Assembly: GCF_007991755.1 (NCBI RefSeq)
Contig: NZ_BJYY01000013.1
Span: 372,001-436,000 of the forward strand
Length of the DNA: 64,000 bases
Source: Cellulomonas aerilata
GTDB lineage: Bacteria; Actinomycetota; Actinomycetes; Actinomycetales; Cellulomonadaceae
Direction: 5' to 3'
The notes below the pieces were generated by a model. The model was given only the letters and a program-made list of their open reading frames with translations. It had not been told where the DNA came from and made no database searches. Positions 17,645-26,344 of this stretch are shown piece by piece (positions within the stretch are counted from its first letter, which is position 1; each line of letters begins with the position of its first letter). Both the position numbers and the translations under genes were made by a program.

Positions 17645-18049
17645 TCACCCGAGGCGGCGCGTGAACCGGGGGTCGAAGGCGGCGTCGAGCAGGGACGCCG
17701 TGGTGGCCGCGTCGCGCAGGACGACGACGCCCGGGCCGTCCGTGAGCGGGACGCCGGCGGGGGCACCGAGGGCACGGACGGCGCGCCGGGCCCGCGCGGC
17801 CAGGGACAGCAGACGGGCCCCGCCCGGGGTGTGCGAGGCGAGCTCGTCCGGGTCCTGCTCGGCGGCGGCCTCGAGCGCGTCCCGCAGCTCGTCCCGCAGC
17901 CCGGTCAGCACCTCGAGGGGCAGCCGGCTCGGTGGCTCGGCGGGCAGCTCGGTGGGCAGCCGGCCAGGGGCGAGCGCGGGCGGCGCAGCGGCGGTGCTCC
18001 GGGCGTCGAGGGTGGGACGCGGGGCGGTGGTGGTGGGTGTGGCGGTCAC
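17645..18049 (-). CDS. Hypothetical protein
   Basis: This 134-residue protein starts at the GTG at 18049, which has GAGGAG 5 nt upstream. The N-terminal 45 residues are Thr/Pro/Ala-rich and probably disordered. A helical segment (LEVLTGLRDELRDALEAAAEQDPDELA) leads into RLLSLAARARRAVRALG and ends TASLLDAAFDPRFTRRLG. I do not recognise the family. It lies 88 bp downstream of the photoproduct-lyase-like pair on the same strand and could be cotranscribed with it. It has its own strong terminator. Confidence 0.6.
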   Translation of the reverse strand: MTATPTTTAPRPTLDARSTAAAPPALAPGRLPTELPAEPPSRLPLEVLTGLRDELRDALEAAAEQDPDELASHTPGGARLLSLAARARRAVRALGAPAGVPLTDGPGVVVLRDAATTASLLDAAFDPRFTRRLG

Positions 18050-18137
18050 GAGGACTCCTCGGGTGGTGGGTGCCACCACGCTCGACGCCGGCCGTGTGAG
18101 GGATCGTGGGACGGCCTGCCGCACGCCGCCTGCAGGG

Positions 18138-19379
18138 TCAGAAGGCGTACCGCACGCGGCACGACGGCAGCCGCTCCGCGATCAGGTCGGTGAGCGCGGC
18201 GACGTACCGGCCCTTGTCCCCGGTGCGGTAGCGGACGTTCCAGCCGCCCGACTCCGAGCGCTTGGGCTGCTGCAGGTCCGGACGCCACAGGACCTCCTCC
18301 GCCCTGGGGTGCCAGCCGAGGTTGACCTCGTGCAGCGCCTCGTTGTGGGTCAGCATGATGACCTCGCACGCGAGCTGCGCCTTGGCCCGCGCGCCGATGC
18401 CGGCCTCGACCTTGTCGAGCAGCTCCGCCCAGTCCTCCAGCCAGCCGTCGTGGACGATGACGGGGCTGAAGTTGAGGTGCACCTCGTAGCCCGCCTCGAC
18501 GAAGTCGTCGATGGCGGCGATGCGGTCGGCGATCCGCGACGTGCGCACGTCGACCAGCCGCGCGATGCGGTCCGGCATGAGGGAGAACCGCACGCGGGTG
18601 CGCCCCTGCGGGTCCCAGTCCAGCAGGTCGCGGTTGACGTGCTTCGTCGCGAACGACGCCTTGGCGGTCGGCAGACCGCGGAAGAGGTCGACGAGGTCGC
18701 GGACGTTGTCGCTGACCGTCGCGTCGACCGAGCAGTCGCTGTTCTCGCCGATGTCGTAGACCCACGACGTCGGGTCGCACTGGTTCGGCTCGGGCTTGGC
18801 GCCCTGCCGCCCGACGTGGCGGGACAGGTACCCGGTGATCCTCTCGATGTTGGCGAAGACGGTGATCGGGTTGCTGTAGCCCTTGCGCCGCGGGACGTAG
18901 CAGTACGCGCACGCCATGGCGCAGCCGTTGGCCGTCGACGGCGCGATAAAGTCGGACGAGCGCCCGTTGGGGCGGGCGGCGAGCGACTTCTTCATGCCGA
19001 GCACCAGCGCCTCGGTCTTGATCCGCACCCACCGGTCGACGTTCGTCTCGTCGCCGTGCAGCTCGGGGATGTTCCAGTGCGAGGCGACCTCGATCCGCTC
19101 CGCGTCGGGCCAGCGGTCCAGGACCTGCTGCCCGCGCGGCAGCGCCGCGGCCTCCGGCTCGAGGTAAATGCGGCGGACGTCGAGCAGCGTGGGACCGGGG
19201 CGCCGGGAGGCGGCCTCGACGGGGCGCACGGGGGCGTCGTCCGTCCCGGCGGCCGCCCGGTCGAGCCTCCTCGCGGGCGCGGGCGCGGGCGCGGGCGCAG
19301 GTGCGGGCGCCGGAGCGGCGAGCGGGGCGGCGTCGGCGACGGGCCGCAGGGCGTCCAGGTCGAACATGGGCTGGCTCAT
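18138..19379 (-). CDS. Spore-photoproduct-lyase-family radical SAM protein, copy 1
   Basis: This 413-residue protein starts at the ATG at 19379, 2 nt after the stop of the upstream paralogue. A Pro-Ala repeat linker occupies residues 21-37. The radical SAM cluster motif is Cys153-x3-Cys157-x2-Cys160 (CAMACAYCY). IGENSDCSVDA places a further Cys216 in the region where SplB has its catalytic fourth cysteine (Cys140 of Bacillus subtilis SplB). The C-terminal NLGWHPRAEEVLW is typical of the SPL family. SplB repairs the thymine dimer spore photoproduct using SAM; that this homologue does so is not shown, since no sporulation genes are visible. Confidence 0.85.
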   Translation of the reverse strand: MSQPMFDLDALRPVADAAPLAAPAPAPAPAPAPAPARRLDRAAAGTDDAPVRPVEAASRRPGPTLLDVRRIYLEPEAAALPRGQQVLDRWPDAERIEVASHWNIPELHGDETNVDRWVRIKTEALVLGMKKSLAARPNGRSSDFIAPSTANGCAMACAYCYVPRRKGYSNPITVFANIERITGYLSRHVGRQGAKPEPNQCDPTSWVYDIGENSDCSVDATVSDNVRDLVDLFRGLPTAKASFATKHVNRDLLDWDPQGRTRVRFSLMPDRIARLVDVRTSRIADRIAAIDDFVEAGYEVHLNFSPVIVHDGWLEDWAELLDKVEAGIGARAKAQLACEVIMLTHNEALHEVNLGWHPRAEEVLWRPDLQQPKRSESGGWNVRYRTGDKGRYVAALTDLIAERLPSCRVRYAF

Positions 19380-19381
19380 GG

Positions 19382-20452
19382 TCACGTCCAGTACAGGGAG
19401 CGGGCGGCGGGCAGGCGGCGGGCGAGGGCGTCGTCGAACCAGGTGCGCAGCTCGCGCATGACGGGCGCCGGGTACACGTGCTTGACGGCGCCGAACTTGC
19501 CCCGCTTCTGGCGGCGCAGGTCCTCGTCCATCTCGAGCTTGGTCCGGGGGTACCAGCCCAGCAGCACCTCCTTGCTCTTCGGCGTGAACCGGTGGGTGAT
19601 CAGCTCGGTGGTGAGGTCGAGCCCCGGCACGTCGTCGGTGGCGGCGGCGACGGCGTCGAGCAGGGCGCCGTACTCCTCGCGCCAGCCGTCCACCGGCATG
19701 ATCGGCGCGATCGTCAGCCCGACCGGGTAGCCGGCGAGGGCGAGCGCCCGGAGCGCGGCGATGCGCTCGGGCATCCGGGCGGTGCCGCCCTCGAACCGCT
19801 CGACGGACGCCGCGTTGACCGAGAACCGCACGCGGGTCCGGCCGTGGTGGGGCAGCTCGAGCAGGGGGCCGACGTCGGCGAACTTGGTGGTGAAGCGCAG
19901 CTGCGCGGGACCGCCCAGGTCGCTCGTGCCGACGTGCGTGATGGCGGCCGCCAGCGATCCGGTGAGGTGCTCCAGCGCGAGCGGGTCGGTGTAGCAGGAC
20001 ACCTCGAACGTCGTCCCCTCGTGCCCGCGGGCGTCGGTGCCGCTGGTGACCGCCCCGTGCCCGACGGCCGGCGCGATGCTGCCGAGGATGTCGTCGAGGT
20101 TCGCGTAGGTGCGCGTGATGGGCGGACCGGTGAGCGACCCGGCGAGGTAGCAGTACTGGCAGTGCGCCGGGCAGCCCTCCGCGAGGTCCATGCGCCAGTC
20201 CGCGCTCGGCGGGATGGGCTGCAGGGTGCGCTTGGACGGCGGGGCGACGACGACGGCGAGCGTCGCCTTCGCGCGGGCGTACGTCTCGCGCGGGGTGTCG
20301 GCGGTGAGGCTGGGCAGCCGGTCGCCGGGGAGCAGCCGGATGTCGGCGACGCCGGCGGCCTCGCACCGCTCGACGATGCGGCGGCCGTGCGGGAGCTCGG
20401 CGGCGGAACGGGTGACCAGGACGTGCTGGGGAATCCACGAGGTGCGGGGCAC
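19382..20452 (-). CDS. Spore-photoproduct-lyase-family radical SAM protein, copy 2
   Basis: This 356-residue protein has the cluster motif Cys94-x3-Cys98-x2-Cys101 (CPAHCQYCY). FEVSCYTDPLALEHL aligns well with the SplB segment that carries the catalytic fourth cysteine (here Cys153). RTRVRFSVNAASVERFEGGT and the C-terminal LLGWYPRTKLEM also match SPL-type proteins. The GTG start at 20452 has no clear Shine-Dalgarno; TTGTTGTAC lies just upstream and may be part of a promoter. It is more SplB-like than its partner and is probably cotranscribed with it at a 2-nt spacing. A DNA-repair role is inferred from the family. Confidence 0.85.
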   Translation of the reverse strand: MPRTSWIPQHVLVTRSAAELPHGRRIVERCEAAGVADIRLLPGDRLPSLTADTPRETYARAKATLAVVVAPPSKRTLQPIPPSADWRMDLAEGCPAHCQYCYLAGSLTGPPITRTYANLDDILGSIAPAVGHGAVTSGTDARGHEGTTFEVSCYTDPLALEHLTGSLAAAITHVGTSDLGGPAQLRFTTKFADVGPLLELPHHGRTRVRFSVNAASVERFEGGTARMPERIAALRALALAGYPVGLTIAPIMPVDGWREEYGALLDAVAAATDDVPGLDLTTELITHRFTPKSKEVLLGWYPRTKLEMDEDLRRQKRGKFGAVKHVYPAPVMRELRTWFDDALARRLPAARSLYWT

Positions 20453-20739
20453 GTCGGGTACAACAACGCGCGGGGTACGGGGCGTCCCGGATGGTCAGTC
20501 GCGGGGTGTGAAGGTGGTCACTCGGGGCGACCGCCTGGTCCGTCGCGGGGTATTGGTCACCCGAGCGGTGGAAGGCGGGTCGGGCCGACCGCAGTCCCCC
20601 GTGGACGACGACGTGCCCAGCTATTCCTGCCCGCACTCAGAATGTCGGTACCGGCTCGTCGGATCGGGCGCACGGAGCGACGAGTGGCGGTGGGACACCT
20701 CGGACGGGGTGCGCGGTGGACGAGGTCACGACCCCGCGT

Positions 20740-20990
20740 TCGACCTGTCCGCGCCCGCCGTGGACCTGTCGGGCTGCCTCAGGAGCGCCGCGTCGACCAC
20801 CGGGCGCGCGACGACGGCCACCTGCGTGGACGACGAGGCCCTGCCGTGCTGGCACCACCACTGCCCGTCCACCGGCGCGCAATCCATATCCATCGGCACG
20901 GCGACCGCTGGGTGTTCCTCGACCGGCACGGAATGCCGGTCGACCCGAGCACGAGCACACGCTGGGCAGATGGCGTCCTGGGCTCCGGAG
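20740..20990 (+). pseudogene. Remnant of a DUF222/HNH endonuclease, at least two frameshifts
   Basis: Pieces of the HNH end of this family appear in alternating frames: PQERRVDHRARDDGHL from 20777, then CVDDEALPCWHHH from about 20824, then VHRRAIHIHRHGDRWVFLDRH from about 20866. Together they parallel the C-terminus of the intact gene at 57408-58793 (VEHWSRDHG, VDDGILLCFHHH, RGSRWVFTD). Each switch needs a +1 or -1 shift, so this is decay rather than programmed frameshifting. Sequence further upstream (20453-20740) shows no other domain I can identify. Confidence 0.7.
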
Positions 20991-21101
20991 CGCGTGAGGA
21001 ATGCTCTGGACACCACGCTCGGGATACCGGCACGGAAGAGCGGCCGCGAATACCGGCCCGGAATACAGCCCGCCGCCGCGCGGAGTGGCTAGCCTGAGGT
21101 C

Positions 21102-21509
21102 GTGGCGACATGGGACGACGTCCGCGCGATCGCCGACGCGCTCCCCGAGGTGAGCGAGACGCCGGAGCGCACGTGGCGGGTCCGGGGCAGGGCGTTCGTG
21201 CTCGAGCGGCCCCTGCGGGTCGCCGACCGCGCCCACCTCGGCGACCTCGCTCCGGTCGACCCCCCGATGGCGATCCACGTCGCGGACCTCGGCGTCAAGG
21301 AGGCGCTGCTCGGCGCCGAGCCGGACGTGTACTTCACCACCCCGCACTTCGACGGCTACGCCGCGGTCCTGGCGCGCCTGGACGCGCTGGGCACCGACGA
21401 GCTGCGGGAGGTCGTCGTGGACTCCTGGCTGTGCAGGGCGCCCCGCAGGTTGGCCCGCGCCTGGCTCGCGGAGCACCCGAGCCCGGACGACGGCTACGCG
21501 GCGCGGTAG
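21102..21509 (+). CDS. MmcQ/YjbR family protein
   Basis: This 135-residue protein of the MmcQ/YjbR (DUF419) family has a CyaY-like alpha/beta fold with proposed nucleic-acid binding. Visible features are the N-terminal helix DVRAIADALPEVSETP, the paired strands with TWRVRGRAFVLERPL, and the C-terminal DSWLCRAPRRLARAWLAEH. The GTG at 21102 is preceded by TAGCCT (21089-21094), which may be a -10 for a leaderless transcript. Its last 16 bp overlap the end of the convergent aldo/keto reductase gene. Function is unknown beyond family membership. Confidence 0.88.
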   Translation: MATWDDVRAIADALPEVSETPERTWRVRGRAFVLERPLRVADRAHLGDLAPVDPPMAIHVADLGVKEALLGAEPDVYFTTPHFDGYAAVLARLDALGTDELREVVVDSWLCRAPRRLARAWLAEHPSPDDGYAAR

Positions 21510-22462
21510 AAGTTCCGCTCCCAGCGGTGTCGGCGGATGACGTCGTGCTGCGCCTCGGTCAGGCGCCGACCGTCGCTGGTCGCGCAGTTCCGCTCGACGT
21601 TGCGGACGGAGCGCATGCCGGCGATCACGGTGGAGACGCCCGGCTGGTCCAGGACGTAGCGCAGGGCGACGTCGGCGACGTCGTCGGGCCCGATCCCGAG
21701 GTCCCGGGTGAGCGCGTCGACGTGCTGCTCCACCTCGGCGGCGCGGCCGCCACCGAAGTACCGGTTGCGGAAGTCGCCCTCCGGGAAGGTCGTGCCGGCC
21801 GTGATCCGGCCGGTCAGCCCGCCCTCGTCGAGCGCGACCCGGACGATGACCCCGACGTCGTGCTGCCGGCACGCGGGCAGGAGCTGCTCGAGGGGCTGCT
21901 GGTGGAAGGCGTTGAGGATGACCTGGACGGTGTCGACCTCGCCGGTGCGGATCAGCGCGAGGGCGTTCTCCGGCTCGTAGTCGTTGATCGACACCCCGAA
22001 GTGCCGCAGCTTGCCCTCCTGCCGCAGCGCCGCCACGGTCTCGAGCCAGTCGCCCTTGCCGACCCACTCGTCGCTCCACACGTGCAGCTGCACGAGGTCG
22101 AACGCCTCGAGCCCGGACTCGCGCAGGCTGACCTCCAGCTGCTCACGGATGTGGTCGCCGGGGAAGGTCTCGTCGGGGTGCAGCCCGGCCGGTGCCGGCC
22201 AGACGCCGTTCTTCGGCGGCACCTTGGTCGCGACGAGGACCTCGCCGGGGTGGTCGCGCACGACCTGCCCGACGATGCGCTCGCTCTCGCCGTACCCGCG
22301 CGCGGTGTCGATGAAGGTGACGCCGAGGTCGATCGCGCGACGCAGAGCCGCGAGCGACTCGTCCTCGGTCGCCCCGACCCAGGCTGACCGGCCGATCCCC
22401 CAGGCCCCGTAGCCGATCTCCGAGACGGTCAGCCCGGTGCGGCCCAGCTGTCGGTACTCCAT
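21494..22462 (-). CDS. Aldo/keto reductase
   Basis: This 322-residue NADPH-dependent oxidoreductase starts at the ATG at 22462 with GGAG 5 nt upstream. The AKR tetrad is in FIDTARGYG (Asp and Tyr), VATKV (Lys) and LVQLHVW (His). The C-terminus holds a DQPGVSTVIAGMRS phosphate/cofactor region. FFGGGRA-like and GDFRNRYF segments resemble general-stress or YajO-type AKRs. Its 3' end overlaps MmcQ by 16 bp. Substrate cannot be inferred. Confidence 0.9.
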   Translation of the reverse strand: MEYRQLGRTGLTVSEIGYGAWGIGRSAWVGATEDESLAALRRAIDLGVTFIDTARGYGESERIVGQVVRDHPGEVLVATKVPPKNGVWPAPAGLHPDETFPGDHIREQLEVSLRESGLEAFDLVQLHVWSDEWVGKGDWLETVAALRQEGKLRHFGVSINDYEPENALALIRTGEVDTVQVILNAFHQQPLEQLLPACRQHDVGVIVRVALDEGGLTGRITAGTTFPEGDFRNRYFGGGRAAEVEQHVDALTRDLGIGPDDVADVALRYVLDQPGVSTVIAGMRSVRNVERNCATSDGRRLTEAQHDVIRRHRWERNFYRAA

Positions 22463-22715
22463 GTCGCTCCCGTGGTCGGTCGACGCCCGCGTGCTCCGGC
22501 CGGTGCCGGCACGCCGTCGAGCCGGTCCACTGTGGCCCGCGGGATGCGCGACCGCGATTCGACCGTCGTCGCGGCCCACGACCCGGCCGCTGCCGAGGCC
22601 CGGCGCCGACACCCGGCGCCGACCGGGGTGTGACGCTCGTCGCCACCGGCCTGTCGCGCCCCGGCCGCACCCGCGGGACGTCTACATTCCTGCGGTTCGC
22701 GATCAGAGGAGAAGC

Positions 22716-23111
22716 ATGTCCAGGTACGTCGTCGACGCCGGTGCGGTCCTGCACCTCGTCACCCACGGGATCACGGTCCACGCGCAGCACGAGCTGCTCG
22801 CCCCGACCCTGCTGCGCTCGCAGGTGATGTCGCTGCTGCACGAGGCCGTCCAGCGTGGTGACCTCGCGGACGACGTCGCCCGGGACCGGCTCGCCAAGGC
22901 CGGGCGGATCAAGATCCGGCTGCTCGGTGACGCCGTGATGCGCCGGCGCGCGTGGGAGGTGGCGGACCGGCTCGGGTGGTGGGAGACCTACGGCGCCGAG
23001 TACGTCGCGCTGACCCAGCTGCAGGCCGATGCGCTGGTCACCACCAACCGGGACTTCGCGCACGCGGCCGCCGGTCTCGTCACCGTCGCCTCGGTCGACG
23101 ACCTGGGCTGA
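22716..23111 (+). CDS. PIN-domain protein, orphan and substituted at acidic sites
   Basis: This 131-residue protein starts at the ATG at 22716 after GAGGAG. Its outline is a PIN nuclease: YVVDAGAVLHL with Asp7, APTLLRSQVMSLL, TYGAEYVALTQL and DALVTTNRDF with Asp113. Normal VapC toxins have acidic residues at the positions filled here by Gln36 and Gly93; Asp7 and Asp113 remain, and Glu95 is nearby. No antitoxin-like gene lies upstream: the 250-bp gap holds no plausible small ORF. It could be an inactivated VapC, a PIN protein with shifted metal ligands, or a non-catalytic binder. A TACATT at 22683-22688 is a possible -10. Confidence 0.7.
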   Translation: MSRYVVDAGAVLHLVTHGITVHAQHELLAPTLLRSQVMSLLHEAVQRGDLADDVARDRLAKAGRIKIRLLGDAVMRRRAWEVADRLGWWETYGAEYVALTQLQADALVTTNRDFAHAAAGLVTVASVDDLG

Positions 23112-23116
23112 CGCCG

Positions 23117-23132
23117 CGCGTCGCCGGACGCG
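23117..23132. terminator. Small hairpin between convergent genes
   Basis: CGCGTC-GCCG-GACGCG forms a perfect 6-bp stem with a tetraloop, 6 bp past the PIN gene. It is short, so termination is uncertain. Confidence 0.35.
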
Positions 23133-23158
23133 GGGCCGCGTCGCTGACGCCTGTCCGG

Positions 23159-23998
23159 TCAGCCGGGCAGCAGCCGCAGGTCGTCGGCGTCGAGCGTCAG
23201 GTCGGCTGCGGCCACCGAGTCGGCGGTGCTGCCGGGCCTGCGAGCGCCGACCACCACGGACACCGCGGGCGACCGCGCGAGCAGCCAGGCCAGCGCGGCG
23301 CGTTGCTCGGAGACCCCGTGCCGCCGGGCGACCTGCGACAGCCCGGGCAGCGAGCGGGACAGCCCGTCGATCCGGCTGCGCCCGCCGAGCGGGGAGTACG
23401 CGAGGTAGGCGATCCCCCGATCCGCGCAGACGGCGACCATCGGCAGGTCCGAGCGGTCCTGCGGCGAGAGGTGGTTCTGGACGGCGACGACCGGCGCGAC
23501 CGCGCACGCCGCGTCGAGCTGCTCCACGGTGACGTTCGACAGCCCGACCGCGGCCACCTTGCCGGCCGCCTGCAGCTCCGCCAGCGCGCCCGCGCTCTCC
23601 TCCACCGGCACCTGCGGGTCGGGCTTGTGCAGCAGGTACAGCCCGACGCGCTCGACCCCGAGCGCTCGCAGGCTCTCGTCGCACTGCCGGTGCAGGGTCG
23701 CCGGACGTCCGTCCACGAGGAATCCGGGCCCGGCGCGGTGGTGGCCGCCCTTGGTGACGACCATCGCGTCCGACCCGCGGGGGTGGGTGCGCAGGGCGCG
23801 CGCGACGAGCCGCTCGCTGTGGTTCGCGGTGCCCGCGGTCGTGTACGCGTACGCGGTGTCGACCCAGGTCGCCCCGCCGTCGAGCGCGGCGTGGACGGTG
23901 GCGACCGCCGTCCGCTCGTCCACGCCGGCGAACGTCAGGGTGGCCGTACCCAGACCGACCGGGCTGTGCGGGCGCCCGGCGATGACCCGGGTGGTCAC
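23159..23998 (-). CDS. Aldo/keto reductase downstream of lutC
   Basis: This 279-residue AKR follows lutC after only 16 nt on the same strand, so it is probably the last gene of the lactate operon. The tetrad is in WVDTAYAY (Asp, Tyr), VVTKGGHH (Lys) and LLHKPDP (His). The start is GTG at 23998. Its C-terminal SVVVGARRPGS is the usual cofactor phosphate loop. A role in reducing or oxidising a lactate- or pyruvate-related carbonyl is suggested only by the operon context. Confidence 0.87.
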   Translation of the reverse strand: MTTRVIAGRPHSPVGLGTATLTFAGVDERTAVATVHAALDGGATWVDTAYAYTTAGTANHSERLVARALRTHPRGSDAMVVTKGGHHRAGPGFLVDGRPATLHRQCDESLRALGVERVGLYLLHKPDPQVPVEESAGALAELQAAGKVAAVGLSNVTVEQLDAACAVAPVVAVQNHLSPQDRSDLPMVAVCADRGIAYLAYSPLGGRSRIDGLSRSLPGLSQVARRHGVSEQRAALAWLLARSPAVSVVVGARRPGSTADSVAAADLTLDADDLRLLPG

Positions 23999-24014
23999 CC
24001 CGTCGGCCGGGAGG

Positions 24015-24800
24015 TCATCGCTGCCCGGGAGCGTCGTCGTCGACGACGAGCACGACCTCCAGACGGCGCGGCCCGTGCACGCCCTCCACCCGGCTCAGCT
24101 CGATGTCGCTGGTCGCGGACGGCCCGGAGATCCAGGTGAGCGGTCGGGTCACGTCCAGCCGGGCCATCGCCGCGGGCAGACCCCGGACGACGTCGGCGCC
24201 GCGCACGACGCACACGTGGTGGTCGGGGACGAGCGAGACCGCCCGCCGACCCTGGTCGGGCGAGCCGTCCAGCACGATGGTCCCCGTCTCGGCGACCGCC
24301 AGCCGGCTCCCGGTCACGACCGCGCCGGCGGAGTCCAGGTCGGCGAGCGTGAGGGGCGCGTCCGGCCCGTCGACCAGCACCGTCGTGCCGGCCGACCGCA
24401 GGGCGTCCACCCAGTCCGGGTCCAGACCCGCGGGCACCACGACCCGGCCGGCGCCGGCGAGCAGGCGGACGAGCTGCGCGGGGACCTCCGCGGTCCGGGC
24501 GCGGGTCACCGTCGCGCGGTAGTCGACGACCCGGTCGGTGAGCAGCGCCAGGAGCGCCTCGCCGGTCGTGCCGGTCTCCCACTCGTCGTCGGCGGTGAGG
24601 TAGCCGGGGCCGGCCGGGGCGCCGGGCAGGGCGTCCCCCGCGGCGAAGGGCCCGGCGTCGGGCGGGGCACCGGGTGCGGCGTGGTCGAAGGACGGACCCG
24701 TGCCACCCCCGGTGGACCCGGCCAGCGCGGCGCGGACGCGGGCCAGCACCACGCTCCTCGCGTCGTCCGGCACGCCGTCCGGCGACGCCTGCGCCGTCAC
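24015..24800 (-). CDS. lutC: LutC, LUD-domain subunit of L-lactate oxidation complex
   Basis: This 261-residue protein starts at GTG 24800, which overlaps the lutB stop (GTGA). It has the LUD-domain motifs LAVAETGTIVLDGSPDQGRR and VPDHHVCVVR, and TWISGPSATSDIELSRVEGVHG, the strongly conserved end segment of LutC/YkgG. In characterised systems LutA, LutB and LutC together oxidise L-lactate to pyruvate. The subunit is cytosolic. Confidence 0.93.
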   Translation of the reverse strand: MTAQASPDGVPDDARSVVLARVRAALAGSTGGGTGPSFDHAAPGAPPDAGPFAAGDALPGAPAGPGYLTADDEWETGTTGEALLALLTDRVVDYRATVTRARTAEVPAQLVRLLAGAGRVVVPAGLDPDWVDALRSAGTTVLVDGPDAPLTLADLDSAGAVVTGSRLAVAETGTIVLDGSPDQGRRAVSLVPDHHVCVVRGADVVRGLPAAMARLDVTRPLTWISGPSATSDIELSRVEGVHGPRRLEVVLVVDDDAPGQR

Positions 24801-26344
24801 TTCCCACCCTCCGCCGCGCTCGCGCCGCGCTCGCGCGCCCACCACGCCCGGAACGGCTCCTTCGGCGGTGCGGGCAGGTCCCGGCTGGCCGTCCACAGCG
24901 AGCCCGGCCAGGGCAGCCTGCTCACCGCACCGTCACGTGCGAGCACCCGCACCGCCCGGGAGGCGGCCTCCGCCGCCCGGAACGCCGTCGGCGAGCCCAT
25001 CACCACGCCGGCGGCCTTCATGGCCACCGCCTCCGGCGCCGGCACGCCGCCGCGCCCGGCGTCGACCCCGCGGGTGCGCAGGTGGACGAGGATCGACGGG
25101 ATGTCGATCTTGACCGGGCAGACGTCGTAGCAGGCGCCGCACAGCGTCGAGGCGTACGGCAGCGACGAGTTGGGGTCGTCGTGGTCGACCGCTCCGGTGA
25201 GCAGCGGGGTGAGGATCGCCCCGATCGGGCCGGGGTACACCGACCCGTAGGCGTGGCCGCCGGTGCGCTCGTAGACCGGGCAGACGTTCAGGCACGCCGA
25301 GCAGCGGATGCAGTGCAGCGCGGCGCGGCCGACCTCGTCCGCGAGCGCCGCGGTCCGGCCGTTGTCGAGCAGCACGAGGTGGAACTCCTGCGGCCCGTCG
25401 CCCGGCGTCACCCCGGTCCACATCGAGGTGTAGGGGTTCATCCGCTCCCCGGTGGAGGACCGCGGCAGCAGCTGCAGGTAGACCTCGAGGTCCTGCGCCC
25501 GGGGCAGGACCTTCTCGATGCCCATCACCGTGATGAGCGTCCTGGGGAGCGTCAGGCACATCCGCCCGTTGCCCTCGGACTCCACCACCGCGAGCGTCCC
25601 GGTCTCGGCGATCGCGAAGTTCGCCCCGGAGACGGCGACCTCGGCGCGCAGGAACCGCTCACGCAGGTACGCCCGGGCCGCCATCGCCAGCAGCCGCGGC
25701 TCGTCGGTCAGCTCGGGGTCCACGCCCGCCATGTGCTCGAGGAAGATCTCGCGGATCTCCGTGCGGCTGCGGTGGATCGCGGGCACCAGGATGTGGCTGG
25801 GCGTGTCCCCGGCGAGCTGGACGATGAGCTCCGCGAGGTCGGTCTCCAGGGCCTCGATGCCGGCCTCGTCGAGGTACTCGTTCAGCCCGATCTCCTGGGT
25901 GGCCATCGACTTGACCTTGACGACCTCCCGTGCCCCGGTCGCCCGCACCAGGTCCGCGACGATCGCGTTCGCCTCGTCCGCGTCCCGGGCCCAGTGCACG
26001 ACGCCGCCGCGTGCCGTCACGGCGCGCTCGAGCTCCTCCAGCAGCTCGGGCAGCCGCTGCATGGCCTCGGCCTTCATGGCGGCGCCGGCGTCACGCAGCG
26101 CCTCCCAGTCGGGCACCTCCCCCACGACGGCGGCGCGCTTGGCACGGATCGTGGACGTCGCGTGCGCGAGGTTGGCCCGGAGCTGGGGCTTGGCGAGCTC
26201 GCGCTTCGCGGCCCGGGGGAAGGTCTCCTCGCCGCGCAGCGGGCTGGAGGCCCCGCCGGCCAGTGCCGGACCGCCGGGGGCGTGTCCGACGTCGGCCCGC
26301 CGGCCCGGCATCCCGAGGGCGACGGGACGACGCAGCGCGCTCAT
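24797..26344 (-). CDS. lutB: LutB, iron-sulfur and LUD-domain subunit
   Basis: This 515-residue protein starts at ATG 26344, overlapping the lutA stop (ATGA). It contains a LUD-type domain with VKVKSMATQEIGLNEYL, LVPAIHRSRTEIREIF and FAIAETGTLAVVESEGNGRM. Two iron-sulfur-cluster motifs follow, CIRCSACLNVCPVY and CGACYDVCPVKIDIP. It is the core electron-transfer subunit of the lactate-oxidising complex. A long N-terminal extension of about 35 residues precedes the conserved region, but the ATG position fits translational coupling. Confidence 0.95.
   Translation of the reverse strand: MSALRRPVALGMPGRRADVGHAPGGPALAGGASSPLRGEETFPRAAKRELAKPQLRANLAHATSTIRAKRAAVVGEVPDWEALRDAGAAMKAEAMQRLPELLEELERAVTARGGVVHWARDADEANAIVADLVRATGAREVVKVKSMATQEIGLNEYLDEAGIEALETDLAELIVQLAGDTPSHILVPAIHRSRTEIREIFLEHMAGVDPELTDEPRLLAMAARAYLRERFLRAEVAVSGANFAIAETGTLAVVESEGNGRMCLTLPRTLITVMGIEKVLPRAQDLEVYLQLLPRSSTGERMNPYTSMWTGVTPGDGPQEFHLVLLDNGRTAALADEVGRAALHCIRCSACLNVCPVYERTGGHAYGSVYPGPIGAILTPLLTGAVDHDDPNSSLPYASTLCGACYDVCPVKIDIPSILVHLRTRGVDAGRGGVPAPEAVAMKAAGVVMGSPTAFRAAEAASRAVRVLARDGAVSRLPWPGSLWTASRDLPAPPKEPFRAWWARERGASAAEGGK

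Noticed and set aside
20866-20975. Programmed frameshifting in the HNH fragment
   Set aside because: Two or more shifts without slippery sequences and with the upstream domain missing fit decay better.
22437-22715. Antitoxin gene for the PIN protein
   Set aside because: No small ORF with a ribosome binding site or DNA-binding fold is visible just upstream.
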